A stretch of 11,465 nucleotides of DNA from Chromera velia (GCA_018398765.1 JAHBMJ010004946.1:64001-75465); one strand, 5' to 3'. Counted from the first letter of the stretch, positions 1 through 9,500 are shown. The notes: generated by a model not told the origin, from the letters alone. A program made the numbers and translations.

Positions 1-206
1 GCCGTTGTCGGGGGGGCCCTCCAGCTCGGGGTGGGGGGGAAAGTGAAGGAAGCACTAGATGCAAATCGATCGATCGAGGCAACAATTAAAGATGCAACAA
101 GGCGATTGCTGGAAAGAAACAAGTGGTTCAGTGGGGAGACCGCCTTCTGCTTCTTCTGCCTCTGTCTTCTTTTTTTTTGTGAGATTCTCGAATTCTTTTC
201 TGTCGC

Positions 207-246
207 CCTCGCGCGCGAGCGAGCGAGCGAACGAACGAGAGAAAGG
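207..246. repeat. GAGC/GAAC tetranucleotide-like repeat
   Basis: The sequence shows GCGC followed by imperfect GAGC, GAAC and GAGA units, grading into purine-rich DNA. It is a short degenerate microsatellite with no coding support. Confidence 0.5.
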
Positions 247-375
247 AAGGGATGCTTCGACGTGGGTGGGACCGGGGCAGTGGGCGTTTGTGCCGGGGTG
301 GCTTGATGAATTTTTGATGTGATTCGATCGATACAGTCAGAGGGGTAGAAAGCAAAAAATATTTGTTGACAAGCG

Positions 376-410
376 GAGTGAGTGAGTGTGAGTGAGTGAG
401 TGAGTGAGAG
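376..410. repeat. (GTGA)n microsatellite
   Basis: About eight GTGA units with one TGTGAG interruption, followed by a GAAA-rich tract to about 440. The repeat unit contains GTGAGT, the consensus eukaryotic 5' splice site. That is noted because related repeats sit directly at intron starts further right. Confidence 0.8.
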
Positions 411-534
411 GAAGAAAGAAAAAAAAGAAGGAAAGAAACGTGAGTAAGTGATTAAGGAAGGAAGGGGACAAGAAAGAAGGGCAAATCCGAATGACGAACA
501 AACCGAGGGCACCGACCGAAAGACAACAAAAGGG

Positions 535-591
535 AATGGATGGATGGATGGATGGATGGATGGATGGATGGATGGTTGGATGGATGGATGA
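535..591. repeat. (GGAT)n microsatellite
   Basis: About 13 tandem GGAT units with one GGTT interruption near position 575. Read as protein it gives a Met-Asp-Gly-Trp repeat, which is a consequence of the DNA repeat and not evidence of a gene. Confidence 0.85.
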
Positions 592-658
592 GAGAAAGGA
601 CGATCGAGCGAGCGAAGAAGCGGGTCGGGAGGCCGGCGATAAGCTCGTCGTATCAAAG

Positions 659-692
659 AGAGAGGAAGAGAGAGAGAGAGAGAGAGAGAGAG
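659..692. repeat. (GA)n microsatellite
   Basis: A GA dinucleotide run with one GGAA interruption near its left end. It is followed by a short GACA repeat at about 718-731. Confidence 0.85.
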
Positions 693-965
693 CGGCAGGC
701 CGTCAGACATGCGGATGCAGACAGACAGACTGACTGCCTGACTCAAAGAGAGAATGGTTGATGGAGGGAGGATTTCTGTTGAGCAATCAGAGTGATCGTC
801 TGCCTGATTGTGAGACAGAAAGGAGTTTCTGTTGAAGTGGACGTGAACACGAGAGAGAGGGAGGGAGAGAGAAGAGAGTTGCAACGCGCTTGCACTGTGT
901 ATGCAACCTTTCTGGTTGCCTTTCTGAATTTGATTTGTCGCCTGACTGAGGGTCGTTATGTTTCG

Positions 966-998
966 AACGACTGACTGACTTTACTGACTGACTGACTG
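966..998. repeat. (TGAC)n microsatellite
   Basis: Imperfect tandem ACTG/TGAC units with one TTTA interruption. Similar TGAC/GTCA units recur in introns of the RluA-like gene at 6455-6490 and 7256-7296. Confidence 0.75.
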
Positions 999-1135
999 GT
1001 TGGCAGACATCGCCAAGTGAATTGATGCATGAATTTATTTAAAGCCACCGAAAAGTGACATGACTGACAACGGCAAGCACAGGCCGACACAGAGGAGGGA
1101 GTGGAGGAACTATTTTGTGTTGAAAGGGGGTTGAG

Positions 1136-1156
1136 ACACAGACACACGCACACATC

Positions 1157-1190
<34 letters not shown>
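1136..1190. repeat. CA-rich tract followed by (GA)n microsatellite
   Basis: A short CA-rich segment leads into about 15 uninterrupted GA units at about 1160-1189. The neighbouring open frame on the minus strand contains a long Ser-Leu repeat produced by this tract. Confidence 0.85.
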
Positions 1191-1191
<1 letters not shown>

Positions 1192-1306
1192 GAGAGCAAA
1201 CGCCGTACGTTGATCGCTGTGCATTTTTCCCTTTCCTTTCCCGTCCTTTCTTTTTGTCCCTTCGATAGTTCTGCACGAGACCCGCTTTCGTCTCCGATTC
1301 TTCTTT

Positions 1307-1400
1307 TGTCTGTGTGTCTGTGTGTGAAGTGCACTGCTTTGTGTGTGAGTGTCTGTGTCTGTGTGTCAGTACGCGCGCGTGTGCGTGTCCCTTCGTGGAT
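1307..1400. repeat. GT-rich degenerate repeat
   Basis: A 90-base region built from TGTCTGTG and GTGT units with interruptions, typical of an ageing GT microsatellite. It has no coding support. Confidence 0.6.
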
Positions 1401-2375
1401 GTGTGGGCGATTGTGTCCGTTTTGCTGAGTGCGTCACCGCGGACGTCTGCATGTGTCTGTGCGACTGTGTATGTGGACAATTTGTTCAGTCTCAAAATGG
1501 GACGTCCGGTCATGCCATGCTTTCTTCCACGTAGGGATTCCATCTGTGTGTGCGAGAGTGACCATAGCAGAACAGATCAGACCGCATTTTTCTTTCCTTG
1601 CTTTAACTGACTGACGGGCTCACGTCTCGACCGGAACTGGTTGCATACGAATTCTTCTTTTCTCCGCCGAACTGGTCGGGCGAGGGGGGGAACAAAAAAC
1701 CATTCCCGCACGTATTGAAAAGAAAAGGAACTGCAGGGCGGAGAGGAGTGTACACTTTCCCTTTAGTGCGCAGAATGATGCACGCAGAGGGTACGCGCCT
1801 GCACCTGGACCGTTTTCTTTGTTTTTTTGTTTGGTTTGTTTCTTCATTTTTCGTCAATGGTCGCTCGTCTTGAGAATGTTCCATTCGGTCTCTCTGGGGG
1901 TCGGCGGGTGGCCAAAGGGAGAGACAGAAATAGACGGGAATAGAAGAAGAGAAAGAAAGGAAGGAAGAAAGCGAGGGAGGACCAACGACAACACTTCAGC
2001 TAGTGATCGTGGGGGGGATTTTGAGGAGAGACCGATTATCCCTCCCTCTTCGTTCTACTCCTCTCCGTTTGATTGTCTTCCTCTTCTTCTTTTTATAAGT
2101 ATGCCAAACAAACCGACAAAGTGTGTCGAATTCATTTTACGCTTCTCTCTCAGGTTTGCTTTGGGTGTCTTTTAGCTTTTCTCACTGTCATGAAATGCTG
2201 GATCGATTTCTGTCCCTCTCTCCGGTCTTAATTTGACTTTCGAGATCTTTCATCGTTTTTTTGGTAACTGAGGAAGCCCAGGTGTGTCTCCTCGATTCAT
2301 TTGTTTTCATACCTGCTTTTTGCTTTTTGTCGTTTGTCAATTTCATTTGTCCTGAATTTCCCTAAATTGTTTTTT

Positions 2376-2418
2376 CTGTCTGTCTGCCTGCCTGCCTGCC
2401 TGCCTTCCTGCCTGTCTT
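2376..2418. repeat. (TGCC)n microsatellite
   Basis: TCTG units pass into about six TGCC units, with one TTCC interruption. A simple tetranucleotide repeat. Confidence 0.8.
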
Positions 2419-2493
2419 TTGAATTAATTTCTCGAGTGGGCCAGAGGTTGCCCAGATAGAGAGGACTGTGAATCTGCATGTACACAGAAAAAA

Positions 2494-2517
2494 CATGAAC
2501 AAATCAATTTGTTCATG
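2494..2517. other. Perfect hairpin, 10-bp arms, 4-base loop
   Basis: CATGAACAAA is followed by the loop TCAA and its exact reverse complement. No T-run follows and no gene ends next to it. Its role is unknown; it could be a small palindromic relic or a structured RNA element. Confidence 0.7.
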
Positions 2518-3081
2518 CAGCCAAGATGGACATTTTCCGTCACCGGATGGCCAGGAAAGCCGCTTAGACCTTACGTGTGCGCGTCTTTAGTAAGACTCTT
2601 TACCTGTTGTAGTTGCGTGACATGATGCTAAACTTGCAGCTATCTTTGGATGTGCTGCAAAATTTGACTGATTGATGCATCGATCGATTCTTTCTGGAAA
2701 AGCTCCCGGACACGTGAATTCATTCTCCTGACAGTAAGTTCCTGACTGGGTTCTTGAACTCTTTCTGCTTTCGTTTCCTGTGACAGTACGTGCATCTAGA
2801 CGTGCATGCATGTACGCCCATCCCCTAGCCCATGATGCTGCCCGGGGGGGCCTGCCTATCCTGTAATTAATCCTGAAATTACTCATAAGTTTTGATTTGT
2901 CTTGCAGTGCAGCTTAAGCATCTCGTTCCTTGGTGAAGGAATTAAAAAAAATTAAACGAATTTGAAACAAGAGCCTAGAAAAATTTAAAAAAATATACAT
3001 AGAGTATAGTAATTTGATGAAGAGATATTTTTGTCTGTGATTTTTCAAGGGTCCGAGGGTCATAGCCTAAGTCATAGCTTG

Positions 3082-3111
3082 AAGTTATTATTCATAAATT
3101 CATAATAACTT
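3082..3111. other. Hairpin, 10-bp perfect arms
   Basis: AAGTTATTAT at 3082-3091 is the exact reverse complement of the bases at 3102-3111, with a 10-base loop. The right arm belongs to a 21-nt repeat that recurs at 3433-3453. Confidence 0.65.
3091..3111. repeat. Dispersed 21-nt repeat, copy 1
   Basis: Matches 3433-3453 at 20 of 21 positions (T versus C at the ninth base). The two copies are about 340 bases apart in the AT-rich block. This could be the trace of a degenerate mobile element or an old local duplication. Confidence 0.6.
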
Positions 3112-3112
3112 G

Positions 3113-3136
3113 GGATTACAGGATTACAAGATTACA
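3113..3136. repeat. Three tandem GGATTACA-type octamers
   Basis: Two perfect GGATTACA units are followed by one AGATTACA unit, immediately after copy 1 of the 21-nt repeat. It is a short minisatellite-like tract. Confidence 0.75.
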
Positions 3137-3432
3137 TTGTGTTCAGGGCCGGAGCCCTAGATCTGCGTGCCAGTTATCTGACGTCCGCCTTGCACCATAC
3201 ATTCATGCACATTACTCCATACCATGCACGCATGCATGCAATGATACATCTCATCACGATACATGAATTTCTTGCCTTGCACTTCAAACTTCAAAACCAT
3301 TGCTTCTGCCGACAAACATAGATACAGTTGAATTACGGTCCCGGGATAATATTAAGTTATGCTTGATTTTCTCTGACGAAGTGCGAGTGAAAGACAGAGT
3401 GACAGAGGGCAGGGCTGCTTACTTTCAAGTCT

Positions 3433-3453
3433 TTCATAAACTCATAATAACTT
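3433..3453. repeat. Dispersed 21-nt repeat, copy 2
   Basis: The second copy of the element at 3091-3111, with a single mismatch. It lacks the upstream complementary arm, so it does not form the same hairpin. Confidence 0.6.
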
Positions 3454-3965
3454 AGAACTTTAATTTGATATAAGCCTAGATATGAACGCTGTTTCTAAAA
3501 AGTCTAGAGAAGACTTGTAGAATCAATGTAGATATAATAAATTTTATGTTTTGTCAGTCGTCAGCGGTTTAGCTTGGGATACAAGCTGCTTTAAGGGCCA
3601 GATACATTAGGTTCTAGATTGGGCTTGTTATTCGCAGAACACCGCCTTTAAGGTACAGTAGTCGTATACTTAAAACTTGCACTAGAGCTTACAAAACAAT
3701 ATTAATTTAAAATATAGTTTAAAATACATATACTAAGTTATTACTAACATATACCAATCTATAGAATGATTTAATATACCCGAACGTTTTTAGACAAATG
3801 TTTTTACCACAAGTATTTGGGTGTCATGTAAGATTATTATTAAGATATGATAGTCTAAGGATGTATATCCGAAAGATTGGTCTCCCGAAGGTTCGCAAAT
3901 GTAATATTCATATATTCAATTTATATAGAATTGTGAATGCATTGAACATGTATTTACTAGTAAGT

Positions 3966-4016
3966 AAACATTGATCGCTACTACAACACTGCTGTATATA
4001 GCACCGATCAATGTTT
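3966..4016. other. Stem-loop with 12-bp perfect arms
   Basis: AAACATTGATCG at 3966-3977 is the exact reverse complement of 4005-4016, separated by 27 bases. A further GCTA/TAGC pairing inside the loop is possible. A T7 run follows the right arm. ACTAGTA motifs flank it on both sides at about 3954 and 4056, so a small non-autonomous transposon relic is possible. It lies about 110 bases beyond the stop codon of the minus-strand gene. Confidence 0.65.
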
Positions 4017-4128
4017 TTTTGTAAAGCGATATACATTAATTGCATTTTTTTTTTTACTAGTAGCATTTATCAAAAAGAATTACTGTAACGCTGCAGCCAT
4101 GTATTGAATAAGAAAAGACTTGCATGCC

Positions 4129-4569
4129 TCAGATCATATCCCAGCACGGAGATGGCGATTTGTCATCCGCATCAAGGTAGCAGAAGTTCCCTGTCCCCCC
4201 GAATATCTGAGGGAGATCGACGTACTTGACTAACTTGTCCTCCAACCACGTTCCTATCACCCGCTGAGGATAGAACTGATGCCCTTGGGGCTTGAGGCGC
4301 TTGGGCAGATTTCCTGCTTCGTCCAGGCAAAGGGCGAGGGGAATGCACTCGAAGCCTTCCTTGTCTTTCGTGAACATTTGCTGGCCGCACTCACCACAAA
4401 ACACATTCGAGCGAGTGGGCCGCACCTGCACGCAAAGCCGGAAATTAATTATTGGAAATGAGAGGGGCGGGAGCGTACGGCGCACGCGCAGGCTCTCCCC
4501 TTGAAGTTCTTTCTGTGTCTCACACGCACGGAAACACACGTGCAAGTGCATGCACGCACAAGCACATAA

Positions 4570-4604
<35 letters not shown>

Positions 4605-5160
4605 GAACTAGCATACGGAAACCGAGGGGGGGGGGGCGTGGGCAGAGAGATTGATCCCGCAGTCAGCAGAGTGTGTCCTTTTCCCCGAAAGAGTGACGGA
4701 TAGAATCGCTTAAATTGACTGCGGAGAACCACTGCCTCCTCCCTTTTTCAAGCCCAGCTAGCAGTAAAGTGCGTTGGGGTCAAACTCGACTCACCTTGTA
4801 TGTCTTCACTGTTCCTTCTCCCTTTTTGAGCTCCAGGGCGCCGGGCTTAAAGACCACAAAGGCACACAGTGGAACGTTGCATGAACTGCGGCAGTCTCTG
4901 CAGTGGCAGTAGCCACTGAAGACGGGAGGACTCCCAGTGGACGCGTACTGGACTTTCTTGCACAGACATGAAACCGTCAGGGGGCTGCGAGCCCAGTCCC
5001 CAGGCTCTCCCGCTTTGTGGATTTGGACCTCCTCTGAGGGTTTCAATCTGAACAGCTCCTCCTCCGGGTCGCTCTCATTGACTTCCAGTGGAGGTTTCGA
5101 AAGAGTCGATTTGTCTTCGGGGGGAGCCCCAACTTCTTTGAGCTCTTCCTTGGCTGACAT
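4129..5160 (-). CDS. GFA/CENP-V-type zinc-binding protein, two exons
   Basis: Exon 1 is 5160-4795 (122 codons) and exon 2 is 4425-4129 (98 codons plus TGA), giving 220 residues. The intron splits Lys122 and Val123 in phase 0 with GTGAGT and TGCAG ends. All seven cysteines of the GFA (glutathione-dependent formaldehyde-activating) fold are visible: Cys65-x-Cys67 and Cys132-x-x-Cys135 for the structural zinc, and Cys85-x-Cys87-x-x-Cys90 (CHCRDC) for the catalytic-type zinc. Known family members include bacterial Gfa and animal centromere protein V. The substrate cannot be read from sequence, and the formaldehyde activity of Gfa does not extend to all members. Residues 1-60 are an acidic, Pro/Glu-rich extension without a clear targeting signal. 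About 75 residues follow the last zinc cysteine. ATG 5160 is the first ATG in the frame, which stays open about 85 bases further upstream, so an upstream exon is possible. Confidence 0.85.
4426..4794 (-). other. Intron of the GFA-type gene
   Basis: A 369-base GT-AG intron with donor GTGAGT at 4794 and acceptor GCGTGCAG ending at 4426. It is phase 0 and joins two halves of one zinc domain. It contains a CA microsatellite at 4570-4597 and a G11 run near 4626. The minus-strand open frame runs on into the intron but encodes only a Cys/Val/Ala repeat there. Confidence 0.8.
4570..4597. repeat. (CA)n microsatellite inside the GFA-gene intron
   Basis: About 14 CA units; the transcribed strand reads GT/TG. 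A G11 homopolymer follows at about 4626-4636. Both are length-variable classes of repeat. Confidence 0.85.
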
Positions 5161-5856
5161 CAAAGAGAGAAAGCGATTACCTGGGGTGGCAAGAAAGGGA
5201 CCACGCGGTTTTACATGCAGGAAGACGACGAATGTTCTGTCAACTTCCTGAGCTCAATCAGGTGTTGTGTGTATCCCCGAAGACGTTGGGTGAGGGGTTC
5301 AGAGCTTCTCCAACTGTTGTTTGGATTCAACGTGCCGGTTTTCATGGGGCACGAGCCAGTGAAACGCCGCCTTCCGTTTTTGGGCTTCAGTGCTGCTCAG
5401 CACATCTGTCACACAGCATTGCATATGCCAGAAACATGTGTAGGTTGTACGATGGTGTACGTACGCATTGCGAACGGATTAATGCAACACTTAGCAATGC
5501 TGCGTTGCGCAACATGCAACATACTGCCACAAGCACTGTTGCAGCACCGAGCTAAGTGGGCTCAGTCGACCATGCATATATCGATAGTTTGGGGCTGCAT
5601 CATTGGTGGAGGCTCGAAGGCTCTTTTTAGTCAGCTTGTCAAATGTACGGTATATACGTAATGCATGGATGCACCGCCGGCCAAGGCTTCGACCCAACCA
5701 TGTGCCAGCCTTTTCGGAATCACAACCCCACACAGAGTGCACGTATTTGCCTGCAAAGGAAGAGACAGCCGTGCCCGTCGATCGAGACGGGGAGACGGCG
5801 AGCCTGGAGACGCCCCGTGTGCAGGACCGTGAGCGCGGGGAGCCGTCTACTTTGCT
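5161..5856. promoter_or_regulatory. Interval between divergent genes, probable shared promoter region
   Basis: About 700 bases separate the start codons of the minus-strand GFA-type gene and the plus-strand RluA-like gene. The open frames here match no recognisable family. The region has scattered GTAC and TGCA palindromes, the palindrome GTTGCGCAAC at 5504-5513, and AT-rich motifs at about 5575-5586 (CATATATCGATA) and 5649-5656 (GTATATAC). Calling any of these a promoter element is inference. Part of the interval may be 5' untranslated sequence or upstream exons of either gene. Confidence 0.4.
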
Positions 5857-6042
5857 ATGTTTCGCTCATATGTTTTCAGATTCGGTGTAGGAAGCTCATT
5901 TTCTCGTCTAGAGCTTCCGGTCTTGTGGAATTCTCCCGAGAGGGGCGACCGCTGGTTCGTCGTGTTCAAGCCCCCAGGGTTCTCTCTGGAGAGGACAGAG
6001 GGGGGGGGGAAGGAGCGTCCATCTGTGCAAGAAGTCTTTGAG
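5857..6042 (+). CDS. RluA-like gene, exon 1
   Basis: Codes for 62 residues, MFRSYVFRFG to SVQEVFE. ATG 5857 is the first ATG after an in-frame TGA at 5830. The exon ends before GTAAGA at 6043 in phase 0. It holds the KPPG strand. A G10 run at about 6000-6009 encodes Gly-Gly-Gly; a one-base length error there would break the frame. A second donor-like GTATGT at 6115 is also phase 0 and would add 24 residues. Confidence 0.65.
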
Positions 6043-6526
6043 GTAAGAAGAGAAAAGAAAGACAGACAGTTTTTCCCAAGCTTCGCCCTTCCTTCCTTCC
6101 TGTGTGACTTCCAGGTATGTATTGCAAAAAGCAAACGGATGAACTTAGCCGTCTCCCTCCCTCCCTGCCTCCCTCCCTTCAGCCTCCAGCGTCCACACTG
6201 ATTCTCCTCAATTCCCTTCCTCTTCAGGGGTGGCCACGCGCCACACCACTCTTACTCGGCACTGGGTTTCCCCAGCGCCCTTACTTTTCTCGAAGACGGT
6301 CAAAGCAATAACATCACGCAGGCTTTTTCACCCTCCCCTCCCATGCAGCCCCTGATTCCCTCAAAGTCCCAAATGCTCTTTCCCCTCCACCTGGATCCTG
6401 ACGTCGAAGGACTTGTGCCTGTCGCTCTGGACACGGTGATGTACGAACAGATACGTCAGTCAGGCAGTGTGTCAGTGTGTCAGTCAGTCTGTCTGGCTGT
6501 CTGGCTGTCTGGCTGTCTGGCTGTCT

Positions 6527-6599
<73 letters not shown>

Positions 6600-9500
6600 T
6601 GTGGATTCCTGACCACCCTGTCTTGCCTGGCCACTCGTTGCGTCCGAAAAAACCCACTGCCGGGCTTCAGTGACGTCCCCTCTCCGCACTGCTTGGTGGT
6701 TGTGCCTGTGAGACGTGGATTTCCTCGGCCAAGATTCTTTCCGTGTCTGTTTTCGTGTTTGTGTGCGTGTCTTCAGGAAAGGACATCGCCAGAGGAGCAA
6801 CGCGCATTCGGTCAGTTGAACGGTTTGTCATGTTTCTTTGGTGTATAGAGAGGTTGCAGTGGTTTGATTCGGACGCAACGAGTGGCCAGGCAAGTTTCTG
6901 GAAGCTCGTCTGGACGATTTCTGTGGATGGGCATGTTTGGAGGCCATGCAACGTGCAGGAAGGGGAGGAGTACCCCGCTCTTCTGTTTCCTCTTCAGTGC
7001 TTGAATTCCTCCCTGTGTCTTTTCGTCTCCTCCAAACCCTCTTTGCCTTCGTATCTCTCCTGCACTCCGTCTCTCCACAGAACTATGGCCCGACATGCAT
7101 GTACATTGATACATTGAAAATAACAGTAGAATTCATGTACATGTATGCAGATACAGACTGCTGGTCCACTCGTCAAAAGACGACCCTGGACTTGCAGAAC
7201 TTGGTCAGTCAGTCATTGAGTAAGTGCGTGAGTGAGTGAGTGAGTGAGACATCAAGTCAGTCAGTCAGTCAGTCAGTCAGTCAGTCAGTCAGTCAGCCAT
7301 ACAGCAGCGGGGAAGGGAGGGAGGTCAAGAGATGCCTGTCTTTACGTACCTTATCATGGGGGGCGTGAGGGCTTGTTTGTGCCGAAAGGAAGGAAGGAAG
7401 GAAGGAAGGAAGGAACGAAGGAAGGAAGGAAGGAAGAACCAATTTCGCCAGAGCCAGAGGAGGTGTTTTACTCTCAGAGAGAGGTGTTGGGTTCTTTTTC
7501 TCCCACACCCGTTCTTCCTGCTCTCCCTTCTTGCCTTTGTGAGTCCTTGTGCATGCAGCTACCTCTCTTCTGTCTCCAGATGCACCTCCAGAGCTTGAGG
7601 CGGAACAGCGTGCGTCAGCCGCGGGGGAAGAGAGGGGGGCGACCTGGAAAGAGGAAGAGAGGGGGCGCTGTACTGCTTGCAGGTCAGGGGAGGCAGACAC
7701 GTTGGAGAGGGGAGGGGGAATGAGACCTGAAGACGGCGTTGGTCTGGCTGGACATGTACAGGGTTGGACAAAGATGGAAGGAGACGGAGATGGAGACGGC
7801 AGAATGGAGGAGAATCTCTATGCTGGGCCGTCTCTGCTGTCTGCAGAGTCGCTCCGATTTCTGGTGGGTGAGTCAGTAAGTGTGGGAATCAGAAGACCAC
7901 TCAAGGGAAGACAATAGAGATATAGTCTGCTTGCCTGCACCTCTCTTCGTGTCTCTGCTGCTAGTCTGTCATTCTGTTTGCGTGTCTTTCGAGTCCTCTC
8001 TGGTTCAATGGAAGGCTTCGCAAGCTGTCTCTTCATTCTTGAGTACGTCTACTTTGGCGAACCGTGCGTTCGTGCTTGCCTGCAGGGAACGGAGGGGGTG
8101 TGTCTCCCAGGGGGAGGGGGGGCTTCTCCTGGGTCGTTCGCTCGGTCTCTACACTGGCCGGCTGCAGTGCGGAACAGCGTGAACCTGGGCATATCTGCGT
8201 TTCGGGCCCGGCAATTGTTGGGTCAGGGGGGCGTCCCCGTTGTAAGTGTGGAGGGGAACAAGAGCGAAGAAGAAGGAAGGGAAGAATGGGACGGGGTGTT
8301 GGATGTGAAGTGTTGGAGAAGTAATCCCGGGATGAGGGGGCCTGGGGAAACGCTTTTGACGCACGCAGAAAGAGAACGGAAAGGGGGACGGAGGGAGACG
8401 AGACAGGACCTGGCTTCTGGAGTGGAAGCACAAAGGTGAGTGCATGAGGCCGCGGTGTGGAATGATGTGGGGCAATGAGCTCGAAAGGTGGTGTCGTGAT
8501 TCACTGATTCGCTTCCTTGCGTGACTTTTTTTGTTTTGGACCGACAGGGACAGAGGGGGGGGGAATGGCAATCAAATATTTGCTCTCTGCATGACGCTTT
8601 CGGTTCTTTTCGTTTTTTTGTCTTTTTTTCTTCTCTGTTTTCACTCCCCCTGTCTCTGTCGTTCTTCCTGGCGAACTTTCAGTCAGAGGCCTCCGATGAA
8701 TCTGTGGATGCGCCTCTTGTTCCTTCCCTTTGTTTTCTGTTGACTGACGCGTGCAGGCTTGCAGAAGAATGCGAGGCGTTGGTGTTCGGACGCAGTCGGA
8801 AGGGCAGAGGGAAGGGAGCTACAAGGAAGGATGGCAAGGGAAGAATACAGATGGAACCTCTAGCCGCGAGAGGAGTGGAATCCGAAAATCGGGATGGCAG
8901 CTCCGCAACACAAGACGAGTCACACACACCTTCCAATGGCACCCCAGAGCCGGTTTCTGTCTCTTCGCTCCTCCGTTTTCTCCGCAATGAATCTCTGCCC
9001 CCCTCTCTCTCCCCCTTTCTCGTCAAAAGGAAGCAAAGAAGCCCAGGGGAGGCTGTCCTTCCTCTCTCCCCATTTCCCCCCGCACTTGCCGATCTAGCCT
9101 CTCGACTTCTTGAAGACACGGAAGGAACGAGAGAGGGCAAAACGACCAAAGACCACTTCGAGAAAGGGACAGCACAAGTCTTCAGAGAAGCGTCTCAAGA
9201 CCCCTCAGCAGACCTTGAACACTGCCCATCCCTCCCTTCCGTCGCGTTCCGTGTCCTTGCCGTCACACACGCCCAGCCTTCCCAAATACCCACAGACAAT
9301 ACGGAGGGCTTACCCAACAGACACTCCCACTCAGATCCTCTCTTGCAGGGTGTGTCTCTAGAGGACGACAGACGAAGCCGGAAGAGAGGTAGACGGAAGG
9401 TTGTTTCCAAAAAAGAGACGGCGTCACTCCTGTACTTCGAGAGAGAAAGGCAAGACACTCCTCCTCTTCCCTCCACTAAGCATCCGGACGGATCCCTCCC

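Larger units (their letters stand above)
1..2900. other. Microsatellite-rich stretch without a supported gene
   Basis: No protein family is recognisable on either strand. The open frames here are short and mostly follow simple repeats: GA runs read as Arg-Glu, GGAT runs as Met-Asp-Gly-Trp, TC runs as Ser-Leu. The stretch holds GA, GTGA, GGAT, TGAC, GT and TGCC repeats, listed separately. Between them are purine- or pyrimidine-skewed segments, for example 1960-2100. It could be intergenic DNA, a long intron or untranslated sequence of a gene outside the window. The first 50 bases are G/C-rich and could be the edge of a gene, but nothing can be called. Confidence 0.55.
2930..4128. other. AT-rich block, no gene seen
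   Basis: Base composition changes sharply from the repeat-rich DNA on the left. The block is strongly AT-rich, almost free of the purine microsatellites that crowd the rest of the window, and full of stop codons on both strands. It contains a GGATTACA triple repeat, two copies of a 21-nt repeat and two hairpins, listed separately. Its right edge lies next to the stop codon of the minus-strand gene at 4129, so the first part beyond that stop is probably that gene's 3' untranslated region. No canonical AATAAA was seen close to the stop. Confidence 0.6.
6455..6776 (+). other. RluA-like gene, intron 2, microsatellite-filled
   Basis: Starts GTCAGTCAGGCAG and runs into CTGGCTGT octamers (about 6490-6530), then CT (about 6529-6581), then GT (about 6582-6602). 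It next contains the left arm of a 27-nt perfect inverted repeat (6622-6648) whose partner lies in the next exon. The acceptor is TCTTCAG at 6776. Confidence 0.5.
7220..7558 (+). other. RluA-like gene, intron 4, microsatellite-filled
   Basis: Begins GTAAGTGCGTGAGTGAG, so the donor runs straight into a GTGA repeat (about 7226-7249). A TCAG/GTCA repeat (7256-7296) and a GGAA repeat (7385-7437) follow. It ends in a pyrimidine-rich tract and GCATGCAG at 7551-7558. A second acceptor, CTCCAG at 7579, is in the same phase and would shorten the next exon by seven codons. Confidence 0.5.

Noticed and set aside
956-1543. 195-codon minus-strand open frame
   Set aside because: Its composition is dominated by products of GA, GT and TGAC microsatellites (Ser-Leu runs, Cys-Val runs). 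No domain is recognisable and there is no splice context.
2587-2886. 99-codon minus-strand frame
   Set aside because: No recognisable domain, irregular composition, and it spans palindromic GATC/TGCA clusters; treated as chance.
5215-5661. 148-codon plus-strand frame in the intergenic interval
   Set aside because: Cys/His-rich without a consistent motif, no family match by eye, and no splice signals linking it to the downstream gene.
6226-6348. Open frame upstream of exon 2 (reading HSYSALGFPSALTFLEDGQ) as part of the exon
   Set aside because: The acceptor at 6225 would enter in phase 2, which does not match the phase 0 donor of exon 1. The pyrimidine tract before 6348 is a better acceptor.
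6777-6842. Alternative exon reading ERTSPEEQRAFGQLNG
   Set aside because: It is phase-compatible if exon 2 ends at 6435, but needs the weaker donors GTGATG and GTATAG. The other frame from the same acceptor fits the GTCAGT donor and contains WTISVDGH. Kept only as an alternative.
7256-7437. CRISPR-like or coding interpretation of the regular repeats
   Set aside because: The units are four-base tandem microsatellites without spacers, inside a predicted eukaryotic intron.
8521-8756. Upstream part of the long plus-strand frame (starting VTFFVLDRQ) as the start of a separate gene
   Set aside because: The segment is pyrimidine-rich, ends in a strong acceptor GCGTGCAG at 8756, and that acceptor matches the phase 2 donor at 8435. 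It reads better as intron 6.
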